From Cellulomonas sp. URHD0024 (GTDB taxonomy: Bacteria > Actinomycetota > Actinomycetes > Actinomycetales > Cellulomonadaceae), in NCBI RefSeq assembly GCF_000426185.1, contig NZ_KE384505.1:435741-499740 (forward strand): a stretch of DNA of 64,000 bases, written 5' to 3'. How positions within the stretch are numbered: the first letter of the stretch is position 1; each line of letters begins with the position of its first letter. The notes below the pieces were generated by a model. That model did not search any database, was not told the origin of the DNA, and saw nothing but the letters and a program-made list of their open reading frames with translations. Both the position numbers and the translations under genes were made by a program. This document shows positions 19,421 to 27,344 of this stretch, piece after piece.

Positions 19421-20251
19421 TCAGCCGATCGACTCGGTCGCGGCCGGCGCCGAGGCCCCGAAGCCCTTGGCGGCGAGCCAGTCGAGCACGAACTCGGCGA
19501 CGTCGTGCCAGCCGTCGTCGATCGTCAGCGAGTGACCCTTCGCCTCGAACTCGTGGTACTCCGTCGTCGAGGCGGTGTTGTCCGCGTAGAGGGCGAACAC
19601 CTCGCGCGTGACCTTGGCCGGGACGGTGTGGTCGTCGGTGCCGGAGGTCAGCAGGAGGGGACCGCGGACGGCCGTGTGGGTGTCCACCTGGGCGGGGGAG
19701 TGCCGGGAGAAGTTCGCGGCGGCGTCCTCGAAGAGCGGACGCCCGGGCCCGGGGATGGTGACGGCCGACCAGAGAGCGTCCGACTCCTCCTGGCTGAGCA
19801 GGTTGCCGAAGCTGTAGCGGAACTCCTTGGCCGTCAGGGACACCGTGCGCTTCTTGTTGGCGGGGTTGCCGAGCACCGGCAGGCCGGACTTCAGCTGCGA
19901 GAACGGCAGCGACTTGGCGCCCTTGATCGGGGCCGGGTCGATCGCGACGGCGGCAACGGCGAGGTCGTGGGCGAGCAGCTCCTGGGCGATCAGGCCGCCG
20001 AAGGAGTGGCCGACGACGATCGGTTTGATCCCCTGCGCCTCGAACAGGCCGGCGTAGTGCTCGCAGATCGCCTGGATGCCGACGTCGTTCTGGGCGTCGG
20101 GGTCGGCGCGGGTGGCCTCGACGGTGTCGGCCTCGCCGGGCCAGCCGGGTGCGGTCGCGGTCAGGCCGCGGGTGGCGAAGAGGTCGATCCAGGGCGCCCA
20201 GGCGGACGCGTGGATCCACAGGCCATGGATGAGGACGACGGGTGCGGTCAC
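19421..20251 (-). CDS. Alpha/beta-hydrolase (cytoplasmic)
   Basis: This 276-residue protein has the full catalytic set of the fold. It begins with VVLIHGLWIHASAW (oxyanion region), has the nucleophile elbow VVGHSFGG near residue 100, an acid in LLLTSGTDDHTVPAKV, and a His in EFEAKGHSLTID. It has no signal peptide. The family covers esterases, lactonases and haloperoxidase-like enzymes, and the substrate cannot be read. It is the last gene of the minus-strand LuxR-SDR-hydrolase-hydrolase group, 31 bp after the secreted hydrolase. CAAGGAGCACC lies before the ATG. Confidence 0.88.
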   Translation of the reverse strand: MTAPVVLIHGLWIHASAWAPWIDLFATRGLTATAPGWPGEADTVEATRADPDAQNDVGIQAICEHYAGLFEAQGIKPIVVGHSFGGLIAQELLAHDLAVAAVAIDPAPIKGAKSLPFSQLKSGLPVLGNPANKKRTVSLTAKEFRYSFGNLLSQEESDALWSAVTIPGPGRPLFEDAAANFSRHSPAQVDTHTAVRGPLLLTSGTDDHTVPAKVTREVFALYADNTASTTEYHEFEAKGHSLTIDDGWHDVAEFVLDWLAAKGFGASAPAATESIG

Positions 20252-20282
20252 GGGGGTGCTCCTTGGGTTGGGGTGGACGGGA

Positions 20283-21107
20283 CTAGCGGCCGGCTGCGTC
20301 GAGGATCACCTTCACGACGGCGTCCGGGTGGCTGAGCATCGCGACGTGCGAGGACGTCGACAGCTCGGAGGTGACCGAACCGGCGCGCAGAGCCATCGCA
20401 CGCTCCGCCTCGGGTGGGATCGCGCGGTCGCGTCCGGCGACGACGTACCAGGACGGGATCGTGCGCCACGCGGGAACCCCCGACGGCGTCCCGAGGGCGG
20501 AGGCGAGCAGCGGGCGCTGCCCGGCGGCTATCACGGCGGCCTGCGACGCCGGCAGGTCCGCGGCGAAGACGGCCCGGAAGAAGGCGGTGTCGATGTAGGC
20601 GTCCACGTCGGGGCCCGCACCCGCGGTCGGACGGACGACGATGTGCTGGCCGAGCAAGGCGGTGCCGCCGCCCAGGGCGTTGGCTGCGCCGATGCTCTCG
20701 TCCTCGTCGAGCGCGTAGGCCGCGACGTAGACGAGGGCCGTGACTGCACCGTTCCCCGTCGCCGCGTTCGTGACGACCGCGCCGCCGTAGGAGTGGCCGA
20801 CGAGGACGATCGGTCCGGGGATCGTCGCCAGGAACGCTCGCAGGTAGTCGGAGTCGGGGGCGATGCCGCGCAGGGGGTTGGCCGGGGCGTAGACGGTGTA
20901 GCCCTTGCGCTGGAGCCGCTGCGTGACCTGCGACCAGCTCGACGCGTCGGCGAACGCTCCGTGCACCAGGACGATCGTCGGCTTCGGGGTCTCGGGCCGG
21001 TGCGCGCTGGCGCTGCCCATCGTGAAGGCCGCGGCGAGGCAGAGCAGGACGGCGGTCGCGAGCGAGCGCGCGACGACGCGTGTGCTCCGGGCGGTCGGTG
21101 CAGGCAT
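20283..21107 (-). CDS. Secreted alpha/beta-hydrolase (EstA-like)
   Basis: This 274-residue protein begins with a clear Sec signal peptide (positive start, hydrophobic core, cut near GSASA-HRP). The hydrolase fold follows: TIVLVHGAFADASSWSQV, nucleophile LVGHSYGGAVVTNAA, the acid in WYVVAGRDRAIPPE, and the His in TSSHVAMLSHPDAV. The pattern is that of small salicylate-esterase/EstC-like hydrolases found outside the cell. The start at 21107 has GAGGAG six bases upstream. It lies 26 bp after the SDR gene and should be in its operon. The substrate is unknown. Confidence 0.88.
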   Translation of the reverse strand: MPAPTARSTRVVARSLATAVLLCLAAAFTMGSASAHRPETPKPTIVLVHGAFADASSWSQVTQRLQRKGYTVYAPANPLRGIAPDSDYLRAFLATIPGPIVLVGHSYGGAVVTNAATGNGAVTALVYVAAYALDEDESIGAANALGGGTALLGQHIVVRPTAGAGPDVDAYIDTAFFRAVFAADLPASQAAVIAAGQRPLLASALGTPSGVPAWRTIPSWYVVAGRDRAIPPEAERAMALRAGSVTSELSTSSHVAMLSHPDAVVKVILDAAGR

Positions 21108-21133
21108 GGTGGGCTCCTCGGTGGGTGGCGCGG

Positions 21134-21910
21134 TCACAGGGTCGTGACGAGCCCGCCGTCGATGCGGATGTCGATGCCGGTCGCGTTGCCGGCGCGGCCA
21201 CCGGCGAGCAGGACGACGAGGTCGGCGACCTCGTCGGGCCGGGTGAACCGACCGGTCGCGGAGTCGGCGGCCGCTCCGGCGGCGATCTCCTGCGGGGTGC
21301 GGCCGGCGTGCGCTGCGATCGTCTCGGCGACACCGCCCCCGCCGAGCCACAGGTCGGTGGCGACCGGACCGGGGCTGATGGTGTTGACCCGCACTCCGAG
21401 GGGCGCCACCTCGCGGGAGAGCGACTTGCTGAAGTTCGTCAGCGCCGCCTTGGCCGCGCTGTAGTCGATGACGGCCGGGTCGGGCAGCGCGGCGTTGACC
21501 GAGCTGATCGTCACGATGCTCGACGGTGCGCTCGCGACCAGGTGCGGCAGGGCGGCTCGCGTCGCTCGGACGGCCGGCATCAGGTTCGTCGCCAAGGCCC
21601 AGAGCCAGTCCTCGTCGGTCACGGCGGCGAAGCCGTCCAGCCGCGGCCGGACCCCGCCGATGTTGTTGACCAGGACGTCGAGCCGGCCGTGCGCGGCGAC
21701 TGCGGCCTCGACCAGGAGGCGGGGTCCGTCGGCGGTCGAGAGGTCGCCGGTGACGACCTGCACGGGCAGCGCCTCGAGCGCCTCGTTCGACGAGCGCACG
21801 CCCGCGACGACGATCGCGCCCTCCGCGACGAGTGCCTCGGTGATCGCGAGACCGATCCCGCGGCTCGCACCGGTGACGACGACGACCTTGCCGGTCAGCT
21901 CCTGGTCCAT
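21134..21910 (-). CDS. Short-chain dehydrogenase/reductase (SDR)
   Basis: This 258-residue classical SDR has the cofactor motif TGASRGIG near residue 13, the NNIGG motif (in place of NNAG), a catalytic Ser in SSIVTISSVN, YSAAKAALTNFSKS with the Tyr-x-x-x-Lys pair, and SPGPVATDLW. It should oxidise or reduce an unknown alcohol or ketone with NAD(P). The ATG at 21910 has GGTGG before it. It lies 52 bp after the LuxR gene and 26 bp before the secreted hydrolase, so a common transcript is likely. Confidence 0.92.
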   Translation of the reverse strand: MDQELTGKVVVVTGASRGIGLAITEALVAEGAIVVAGVRSSNEALEALPVQVVTGDLSTADGPRLLVEAAVAAHGRLDVLVNNIGGVRPRLDGFAAVTDEDWLWALATNLMPAVRATRAALPHLVASAPSSIVTISSVNAALPDPAVIDYSAAKAALTNFSKSLSREVAPLGVRVNTISPGPVATDLWLGGGGVAETIAAHAGRTPQEIAAGAAADSATGRFTRPDEVADLVVLLAGGRAGNATGIDIRIDGGLVTTL

Positions 21911-21962
21911 GCGTCCACCGGACCACGGCGCCCGATTCGTCCGCACCCGGGAAAGACCCCAG

Positions 21963-24698
21963 TCAGCGCCCGAGCAGCCCCCGTAGCTCGCGGCGTGAGG
22001 TCGTTCCGGTCTTGCGCAGGATCTTCGTCATGTGGAACTCGACGGTCGACGCGGTGACGAACAGGCTGGAGGCGATCTCGGAGTTGGTCAGTCCTCGCGC
22101 AGCGAGGGTCGCGATCCGCGACTCCTGGGGGGTCAGGGTCGCGTCGCCCGGCTCGTGGACGGTCACTCTGGCGCGCACGCCGGTGGCCAGGAGCGCGGAA
22201 CGGGCTCGCTCGGCGAACGCGCCCGCGCCCATCTGCGTGAACAGCGTGTGGGCCTTGCGGAGCTGCACGCGTGCGTCGACCCGCCGACCGGACCGCCGGA
22301 GCCACTCGCCGTAGAGGAGGTGCGTGCGGGCGAGATCGGTCGCGATCGGTGTGGTGCCGACGAGCTCCAGGGCGGTGACGAACAGCTTCTCGGCGTCGTC
22401 GTCCGTGGCGAGCAGGGCCTGCGACCGGGCGAGGAGGGAGGCCGCCCAGGGAGTACCCGTCGCGCTCGCGCGACGGGTCAGGCGGTCCAGCGCGCGTCGG
22501 GCCCAGGCGTCGTCCCCTGCGCGCGCGGCAGCCTCCACCAGGTCGGGCAGCGCGATGCCGCTGAGACCCGGGGCGTCGTCGTCGAAGGTCTCCACGAGCG
22601 CGTCCCGGGCGGCTGCGTACTCCTGGACCCCCAACCCCAGGATGCCGAGACAGTGGGCTGCGGACGTCGCCCACAGGCCGACCTGGTGCTGGCTCCGCAT
22701 GAGGTCGGCCAGCGCACGCGTCTCGTCGACCCGGCCCTGCCACGCGTAGAGCACGATGAGCGGGGCGTCGTTGCGCACGCCGTACGCCGCGGCGACGTCC
22801 ATGCTCTCCGCGTACCGGTCGCCTGCCTCGGCGAGCCGGCCCTCGCGGACGAGGCCGGCCCCGCGCCCAGCGAGCGCGACGGCGAGGGCGATGAGCGAGC
22901 CCTCCTGGCGCAGCGCAGGCTCGAGCCGGTCCAGCAGGTCGTTGCGCGCTCTCACGTCCCACAGCTCGTCGCAGGCCATCATCCCGAGCAGGACGGCGCC
23001 GACCGCGTTGCGGCCGAGATGGCCCGGACGGATGGTCAGGGCGTCGACCGCCGTGCGGAGCTGGCCGGCCGCGGCCTCGAACCCGGACCCGACCCGCGTG
23101 GCCAGCGCGTCGTGCAGCCGGTCGAGAGCCTCGTGCTCGGGGCGGTGGCCCGCGGTGGCCAGGGTCGCCGCGGCGACGGCCCGCAGCGTCGTACCGGTGA
23201 GGTAGCGGCCGGCCATGACCGAGGAGAGCAGGGCGTCGAACAGGCATCCGCGGACGAAGTCCCGGTCGCCGGGTGTCGCCTCGGCCACGGCGTGCATGAG
23301 GGTCGCGGCGGCGGACGCAGGACGTGTCCGAGCGATGGCGATCTCGGCCTCGATCTGCAGACCTCGGGCGCGCTGCAGGCCGGTCGACGACGGACCGGTC
23401 CGCTCGACGAGGGCGGCCGCGGTCTCCAGCTCTCCGGACAGCACGTAGGCGTCGGCAGCATCCAGCGCGCGGGTCAGCGCGAGTGCCGGGTCCGTCGTCA
23501 GCTCGGCCGCCCGCCGCAGGAACGTCGCCTGCGCGGCATGCCCCCCGCGGGCGTGTGCACGCTGTGCGGACAGCTCCAGCTCGGCTGCCACCGCGTCGTC
23601 CGGCGCGCCCGCGGCCTCCGCCAGGTGCCAGGCACGCCGGTCGGGATCGGCGGTCGCGGTGGCGTCCGCCAGTGCCGCGTGCGCCGCTCGCACGGCCTGC
23701 GGCTGGGCGGCCCCGTAGACCGCCGAGCGCACGAGCGGATGGCTGAACCGCACCTCGCCCTGCACGGAGCAGATGTCGGCCGCGGCGGCGGGGTCGGCGT
23801 CGAGCGTCGTCAGGCCGAGCTGGTGCGCCGCCCGCCAGACGGTCTGGGGGTCGTCCGCGGAACCGCACGCCGCGAGCAGCACGAACTCCTGCGTCGCAGC
23901 AGGCAGGGCGGCGACGGCCCGCAGGAAGTAGTCCTGGACGCCGTCGGCCAGCGGCAAGGGGTCCGGCAGCGCCGCGACGCCCGCCCGCTGCTGGGCGCTG
24001 AGCGACCGGGCCATCGCCAGCACCGCCAGCGGGTTGCCGTTGCTGTGCGCGACGAGGCTCTCGACGACGGACGGATGCATCCGACCCGGCACGCGCGCGG
24101 CGAGCATCGCGGCTGCGGCTGCGCTCGTCAGTCCGGTGAGGACGGTCCGGTCCACGCCGTCGACCGTCGCCAGGACGGCCGGCTCGTCGCGTGTCGCGAG
24201 CACCAGGGCGACTCGTTCCCGCTCCAGTCGTCTGGCGACGAACGACAGGACGCCGACAGACTCGCGGTCCATCCAGTGCAGGTCGTCGACGACGCACAGG
24301 ACGGGCCTCGTCCGCGCCGCCACGCCCAGAGCGGTCAGCGACGCCAGGCCGACGAGGAACCTGCTCGGCGCAGGCCCGGCGAGCTCGCCGAACGTGACCT
24401 GCAGAGCGGCGCGCTGCGGCTCCGGGAGCCGGCCGACCTCGTCGGCGAGCGGGCGCAGGATCCGGTGCAGCCCGGCGTAGCTCATCTGCTTCTCGGGCTC
24501 GGAGCCGGAGACCCGGAGCGCGCGCGCCTCGGGTGCCGAGTCGACCGCGGCCTGCAGCAGGGCGCTCTTGCCGATGCCGGGCTCGCCGACGACGACGACC
24601 GAGCGCCCCAGTCCCCCCGCAGCGTCGGCGATCAGCGACCGCAGCGCGACGGACTCGGCGTCGCGACCGACCAGCGTCGGTATCGGTCCCTGCGGCAT
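21963..24698 (-). CDS. LuxR-family ATP-binding transcriptional regulator (LAL type)
   Basis: This 911-residue regulator has an N-terminal AAA/NTPase domain with Walker A VVGEPGIGKSALL (near residue 36) and Walker B LCVVDDLHWMD. A long helical sensor part resembles TPR repeats. The C-terminal LuxR helix-turn-helix is LTPQESRIATLAARGLTNSE followed by VTASTVEFHMTKILRKTG. These large regulators activate adjacent catabolic or secondary-metabolite genes. The next genes on the strand, an SDR and two hydrolases, are the obvious candidate targets; that is inference. It is divergent from feoA with a 211-bp region between. The ATG at 24698 has GGGGCC before it and starts the conserved domain. Confidence 0.92.
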   Translation of the reverse strand: MPQGPIPTLVGRDAESVALRSLIADAAGGLGRSVVVVGEPGIGKSALLQAAVDSAPEARALRVSGSEPEKQMSYAGLHRILRPLADEVGRLPEPQRAALQVTFGELAGPAPSRFLVGLASLTALGVAARTRPVLCVVDDLHWMDRESVGVLSFVARRLERERVALVLATRDEPAVLATVDGVDRTVLTGLTSAAAAAMLAARVPGRMHPSVVESLVAHSNGNPLAVLAMARSLSAQQRAGVAALPDPLPLADGVQDYFLRAVAALPAATQEFVLLAACGSADDPQTVWRAAHQLGLTTLDADPAAAADICSVQGEVRFSHPLVRSAVYGAAQPQAVRAAHAALADATATADPDRRAWHLAEAAGAPDDAVAAELELSAQRAHARGGHAAQATFLRRAAELTTDPALALTRALDAADAYVLSGELETAAALVERTGPSSTGLQRARGLQIEAEIAIARTRPASAAATLMHAVAEATPGDRDFVRGCLFDALLSSVMAGRYLTGTTLRAVAAATLATAGHRPEHEALDRLHDALATRVGSGFEAAAGQLRTAVDALTIRPGHLGRNAVGAVLLGMMACDELWDVRARNDLLDRLEPALRQEGSLIALAVALAGRGAGLVREGRLAEAGDRYAESMDVAAAYGVRNDAPLIVLYAWQGRVDETRALADLMRSQHQVGLWATSAAHCLGILGLGVQEYAAARDALVETFDDDAPGLSGIALPDLVEAAARAGDDAWARRALDRLTRRASATGTPWAASLLARSQALLATDDDAEKLFVTALELVGTTPIATDLARTHLLYGEWLRRSGRRVDARVQLRKAHTLFTQMGAGAFAERARSALLATGVRARVTVHEPGDATLTPQESRIATLAARGLTNSEIASSLFVTASTVEFHMTKILRKTGTTSRRELRGLLGR

Positions 24699-24873
24699 CC
24701 GGCCCCGCCCGCCCGTGCTCTGTGGCCCGTGACCACGGCAATCGAGCCGGACGGGTGTCCGACACAGTCGCGAACGTACCGTGCTGCGGTTCGCCGGGGA
24801 ACCGCTGCGGAGGTCGGCCGGCCAGGCGTTCTCCGGGCGCGCGGCCGGCGCTGACAGCCGGGACCTTCGGCCC

Positions 24874-24892
24874 TGAAGGTAGGCAACCCTCA
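24874..24892 (+). promoter_or_regulatory. Putative DtxR/IdeR iron box upstream of feoABC
   Basis: The 19-mer at 24874-24892 matches the DtxR/IdeR consensus (TTAGGTTAGGCTAACCTAA) at 13 of 19 positions, including the central TAGGC core and a CC at the right arm. It overlaps the -35 region and spacer of the feoA promoter, as a repressor site would. Iron-loaded DtxR would then shut off iron uptake. Confidence 0.55.
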
Positions 24893-24897
24893 CTTCC

Positions 24898-24903
24898 TAG
24901 AGT
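24898..24903 (+). promoter_or_regulatory. -10 box (TAGAGT) for the leaderless feoA mRNA
   Basis: TAGAGT ends 6 nt before the feoA GTG, and no ribosome site is present. The 19-mer iron-type box lies just upstream. Confidence 0.5.
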
Positions 24904-24909
24904 GCGAGC

Positions 24910-25134
24910 GTGAACCTCGCCACCTGCACCCAGCGGGCCCTGGTCCGCATCCTCGACGTCGGCCTCGACGGTCACGTCCGGCTGCGGCTCAGCGAGCTGG
25001 GGTTGCGGCCGGGCGCGCTGGTCGAGGTGACGCACGACGTCCGGTCGCAAGGTCGGGTCGTCGCGGTCGGTGCCGAACGGTTCGCGCTCGACCACCGGAC
25101 CTGCTCGGGCATCCAGGTCGAGGTCGCCGGATGA
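24910..25134 (+). CDS. feoA: Ferrous iron transport protein A (FeoA), SH3-like
   Basis: This 74-residue SH3-like protein has the FeoA pattern: VRILDVGLDGHVRLRLSELG, then RPGALVEVTHDV and a C-terminal beta stretch with GAERFALDHRTCSGIQVEV. FeoA binds the cytosolic part of FeoB and helps the transporter; its exact role is still debated. The GTG start is leaderless. Its stop overlaps the feoB start by four bases (ATGA). Confidence 0.88.
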   Translation: MNLATCTQRALVRILDVGLDGHVRLRLSELGLRPGALVEVTHDVRSQGRVVAVGAERFALDHRTCSGIQVEVAG

Positions 25135-27023
25135 GCTGTCACGACACGGACGGCCTGCCGGTTCAGACGCGGGGGGCGACCGTTGCCCTGGTCGGGAGCC
25201 CGAACGTCGGCAAGTCGACGCTGTTCAACCTGGTGACCGGCGCCCGGCAGCGCGTGGTGAACGCACCGGGCACGACCGTCGAGCTGGCCTCCGGCGACTG
25301 GCGGGAGGCCGGGGTCGCGGTGCTCGACCTGCCGGGCGCGTACTCGTTGCTGGCGCGCACACCGGACGAGCAGGTCACCGCCGACGCCCTCGCCTCCGCG
25401 GAGGACGGCGACGTCGCCCTCGTGGTGGTGCTCGTCGACTCCACAGCAGTCGCCCGCTCGCTGTACCTCGTGGGTCAGGTCGCGCGCGCTGGTCTACCGA
25501 CCGTCGTCGCGCTGACCATGCGGGACGTCGCGCGGGCGCGCGGCATCGAGGTCGACGCCGCCCGGCTGGCGTCCGCGCTCGGGGTTCCCGTCGTCGACGT
25601 CGACCCGCGGACCGGAGCGGGGTCGACCGCCCTCGCCGACGCCGTCGGCACCGCGCTGATCACGCGCCCGACGCTGTCCGTGCCCGACCCCGGCGACGAC
25701 CCCATGGACGACGCCGAGGCGCTCTTCGGCTGGGTCCTGGACGTCTCCCGGGACGCCGGGCTCGACCGTCCGGCTGCACCCGCCGCTCGTACGTGGTCGG
25801 ACCGGGTCGACGAGCTGCTGCTGCGCCCGTGGGTGGGGCTGCCGGTGCTGCTGGCCGTGATGTGGGCCCTGTTCGAGCTCGTCACGGTGGCGGCCGCACC
25901 GCTGATGGGCGCCGTGAGCCACGCGATCAACGACTGGATCGGGCCCTGGCTGTCGGACCTGCTCGGTTTCGCCCCCGCCTGGGTGAGCGCGTTCGTCGTC
26001 GACGGGCTCCTGGCCGGGGTCGCCACGGTCGCGTCGTTCGTCCCGCTGATGGCGCTGATGTTCGTCGCCGTCGCGCTGCTCGAGGACTCGGGCTACCTCG
26101 CGCGGGCGGCGTTCGCCGCGGACAAGGCGATGCGCGCGCTCGGCCTGGAGGGTCGGGCGGTGCTCCCGCTCGTCGTCGGCTTCGGGTGCAACGTCCCCGC
26201 GCTCTCCGCGGCCCGGGTGCTGCCGCACGCGCGACAGCGGCTGCTGACGGGCCTCCTCGTGCCGCTGACCTCGTGCACCGCCCGCCTGACCGTCTACCTG
26301 CTGCTCGCGTCGGTGTTCTTCCCGCACGACGCCGGACTCGCGGTCCTGGCCATGTACGTCGGCTCGGCGCTGCTCGTGGTCGGGGTCGGTGCCGCGCTCC
26401 GGCTCACCGCGTTCCGCGACCTCGTCCGGGAGCCGTTCGTCCTGGCGCTCCCCGCGTACCAGCGACCCCGGCTGCGGGGGATCGTCGCCTCCACCTGGGT
26501 GCGGGTGCGCTCCTTCGCGACGAAGGCGGGCACGATCATCGTCGCGACCCTGTCGGTCGTGTGGGTCCTCATGGCGGTCCCGGCCGTCTCGGGCCACGCC
26601 CTGGCCTACGTCCCCGTCGAGGACAGCGTCTACGGGCGGGTGGCCGCGGGCATCGCGCCCGTCTTCGCACCGGCGGGCTTCGCCGACTGGCACGCCTCCG
26701 CAGCGCTGATGACGGGATTCGTCGCCAAGGAGGTCGTCGTCGGGTCGATGGCGCAGACGTACGCCGTCGCAGAGCCCGTCGACCACCCGGACGACCTCGG
26801 CGCCCAGCTGCGGGCCACGTTCGACCGGACCTCCGACGGTGCGCCCGGGGCGGCGGCGTTCGCGTTCATGGTGTTCGTGCTGGCGTACACGCCGTGCTTG
26901 GCGACCCTGGCGGAGCAGGCGCGCCTGTTCGGCTGGCGCTGGACGGGTGCGGCCGTCACGGCCCAGCTCGCGCTGGCGTGGCTGCTCGCCGTGGCCGTGT
27001 TCCAGCTCGGGCGGCTGCTGTGA
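25131..27023 (+). CDS. feoB: Ferrous iron transport GTPase/permease FeoB
   Basis: The N-terminal G domain has G1 GSPNVGKST near residue 23, a Thr switch in APGTTVE and G3 DLPGAYS. The C-terminal permease has about eight membrane helices, with the pore-type motifs VGFGCNVPALSAARVLPH and SCTARLTVYLLL. At the guanine-recognising G4 position, where FeoB normally has NxxD, the sequence reads TMRD (residues 129-132): the Asn is Thr while the Asp stays. At 630 residues it is short compared with the 773-residue E. coli protein. It is coupled to feoA and feoC by four-base overlaps. Confidence 0.93.
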   Translation: MSCHDTDGLPVQTRGATVALVGSPNVGKSTLFNLVTGARQRVVNAPGTTVELASGDWREAGVAVLDLPGAYSLLARTPDEQVTADALASAEDGDVALVVVLVDSTAVARSLYLVGQVARAGLPTVVALTMRDVARARGIEVDAARLASALGVPVVDVDPRTGAGSTALADAVGTALITRPTLSVPDPGDDPMDDAEALFGWVLDVSRDAGLDRPAAPAARTWSDRVDELLLRPWVGLPVLLAVMWALFELVTVAAAPLMGAVSHAINDWIGPWLSDLLGFAPAWVSAFVVDGLLAGVATVASFVPLMALMFVAVALLEDSGYLARAAFAADKAMRALGLEGRAVLPLVVGFGCNVPALSAARVLPHARQRLLTGLLVPLTSCTARLTVYLLLASVFFPHDAGLAVLAMYVGSALLVVGVGAALRLTAFRDLVREPFVLALPAYQRPRLRGIVASTWVRVRSFATKAGTIIVATLSVVWVLMAVPAVSGHALAYVPVEDSVYGRVAAGIAPVFAPAGFADWHASAALMTGFVAKEVVVGSMAQTYAVAEPVDHPDDLGAQLRATFDRTSDGAPGAAAFAFMVFVLAYTPCLATLAEQARLFGWRWTGAAVTAQLALAWLLAVAVFQLGRLL

Positions 27024-27280
27024 GCGCGCTCGCGGCGATCCTGCGGGAGACCGACCGGGGGCTGCGGCCGCAGCGTGTCGCCGAACGCCTGCGCCTCCCG
27101 GTCGACGTCGTCTCCGCGGCACTCGAGCACGCGGAGGCGGTGGGCCTGCTCGTGCGGTTCTCCGCGGCCTGCTCGGGGTGCCCCACAGACACCGTGATCG
27201 AAGGGTGCGCGGGGTGTCCGCTGGCGGCCGCAGGTCCCGCCGGTCGTCCGGCGGGCGGGAGCGCCCCCGCGCGACGGTAG
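27020..27280 (+). CDS. feoC: FeoC-like winged-helix protein with four-Cys cluster motif
   Basis: This 86-residue protein begins with a GTG that overlaps the feoB stop. The first ~50 residues look like a small winged helix ([20 protein letters not shown], then [14 protein letters not shown]). The second part has CSGCP...GCAGC, four Cys suited to an iron-sulfur cluster, as reported in FeoC proteins. The end is Ala/Pro-rich. It was called on position and Cys motif, and family similarity is only moderate. Its stop overlaps the -10 box of glmU. Confidence 0.75.
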   Translation: MSALAAILRETDRGLRPQRVAERLRLPVDVVSAALEHAEAVGLLVRFSAACSGCPTDTVIEGCAGCPLAAAGPAGRPAGGSAPARR

Positions 27281-27283
27281 AGT
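27278..27283 (+). promoter_or_regulatory. -10 box (TAGAGT) for glmU
   Basis: TAGAGT overlaps the feoC stop codon and lies ~60 nt before the chosen glmU start at 27345. That start has its own GAGGAG ribosome site, so glmU mRNA would have a short leader. A GTG at 27288, only 4 nt after the box, is too close to be used. Confidence 0.4.
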
Positions 27284-27344
27284 TGCCGTGCGCACGAGAT
27301 CCGCCGCCCGACCTCTCGGGCAGATCCGCGAGGAGCCCTCCCAG

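Noticed and set aside
16845..27280. Integrative element attached at tRNA-Gln
   Set aside because: No integrase gene and no direct repeat of the tRNA 3' end were seen in the block.
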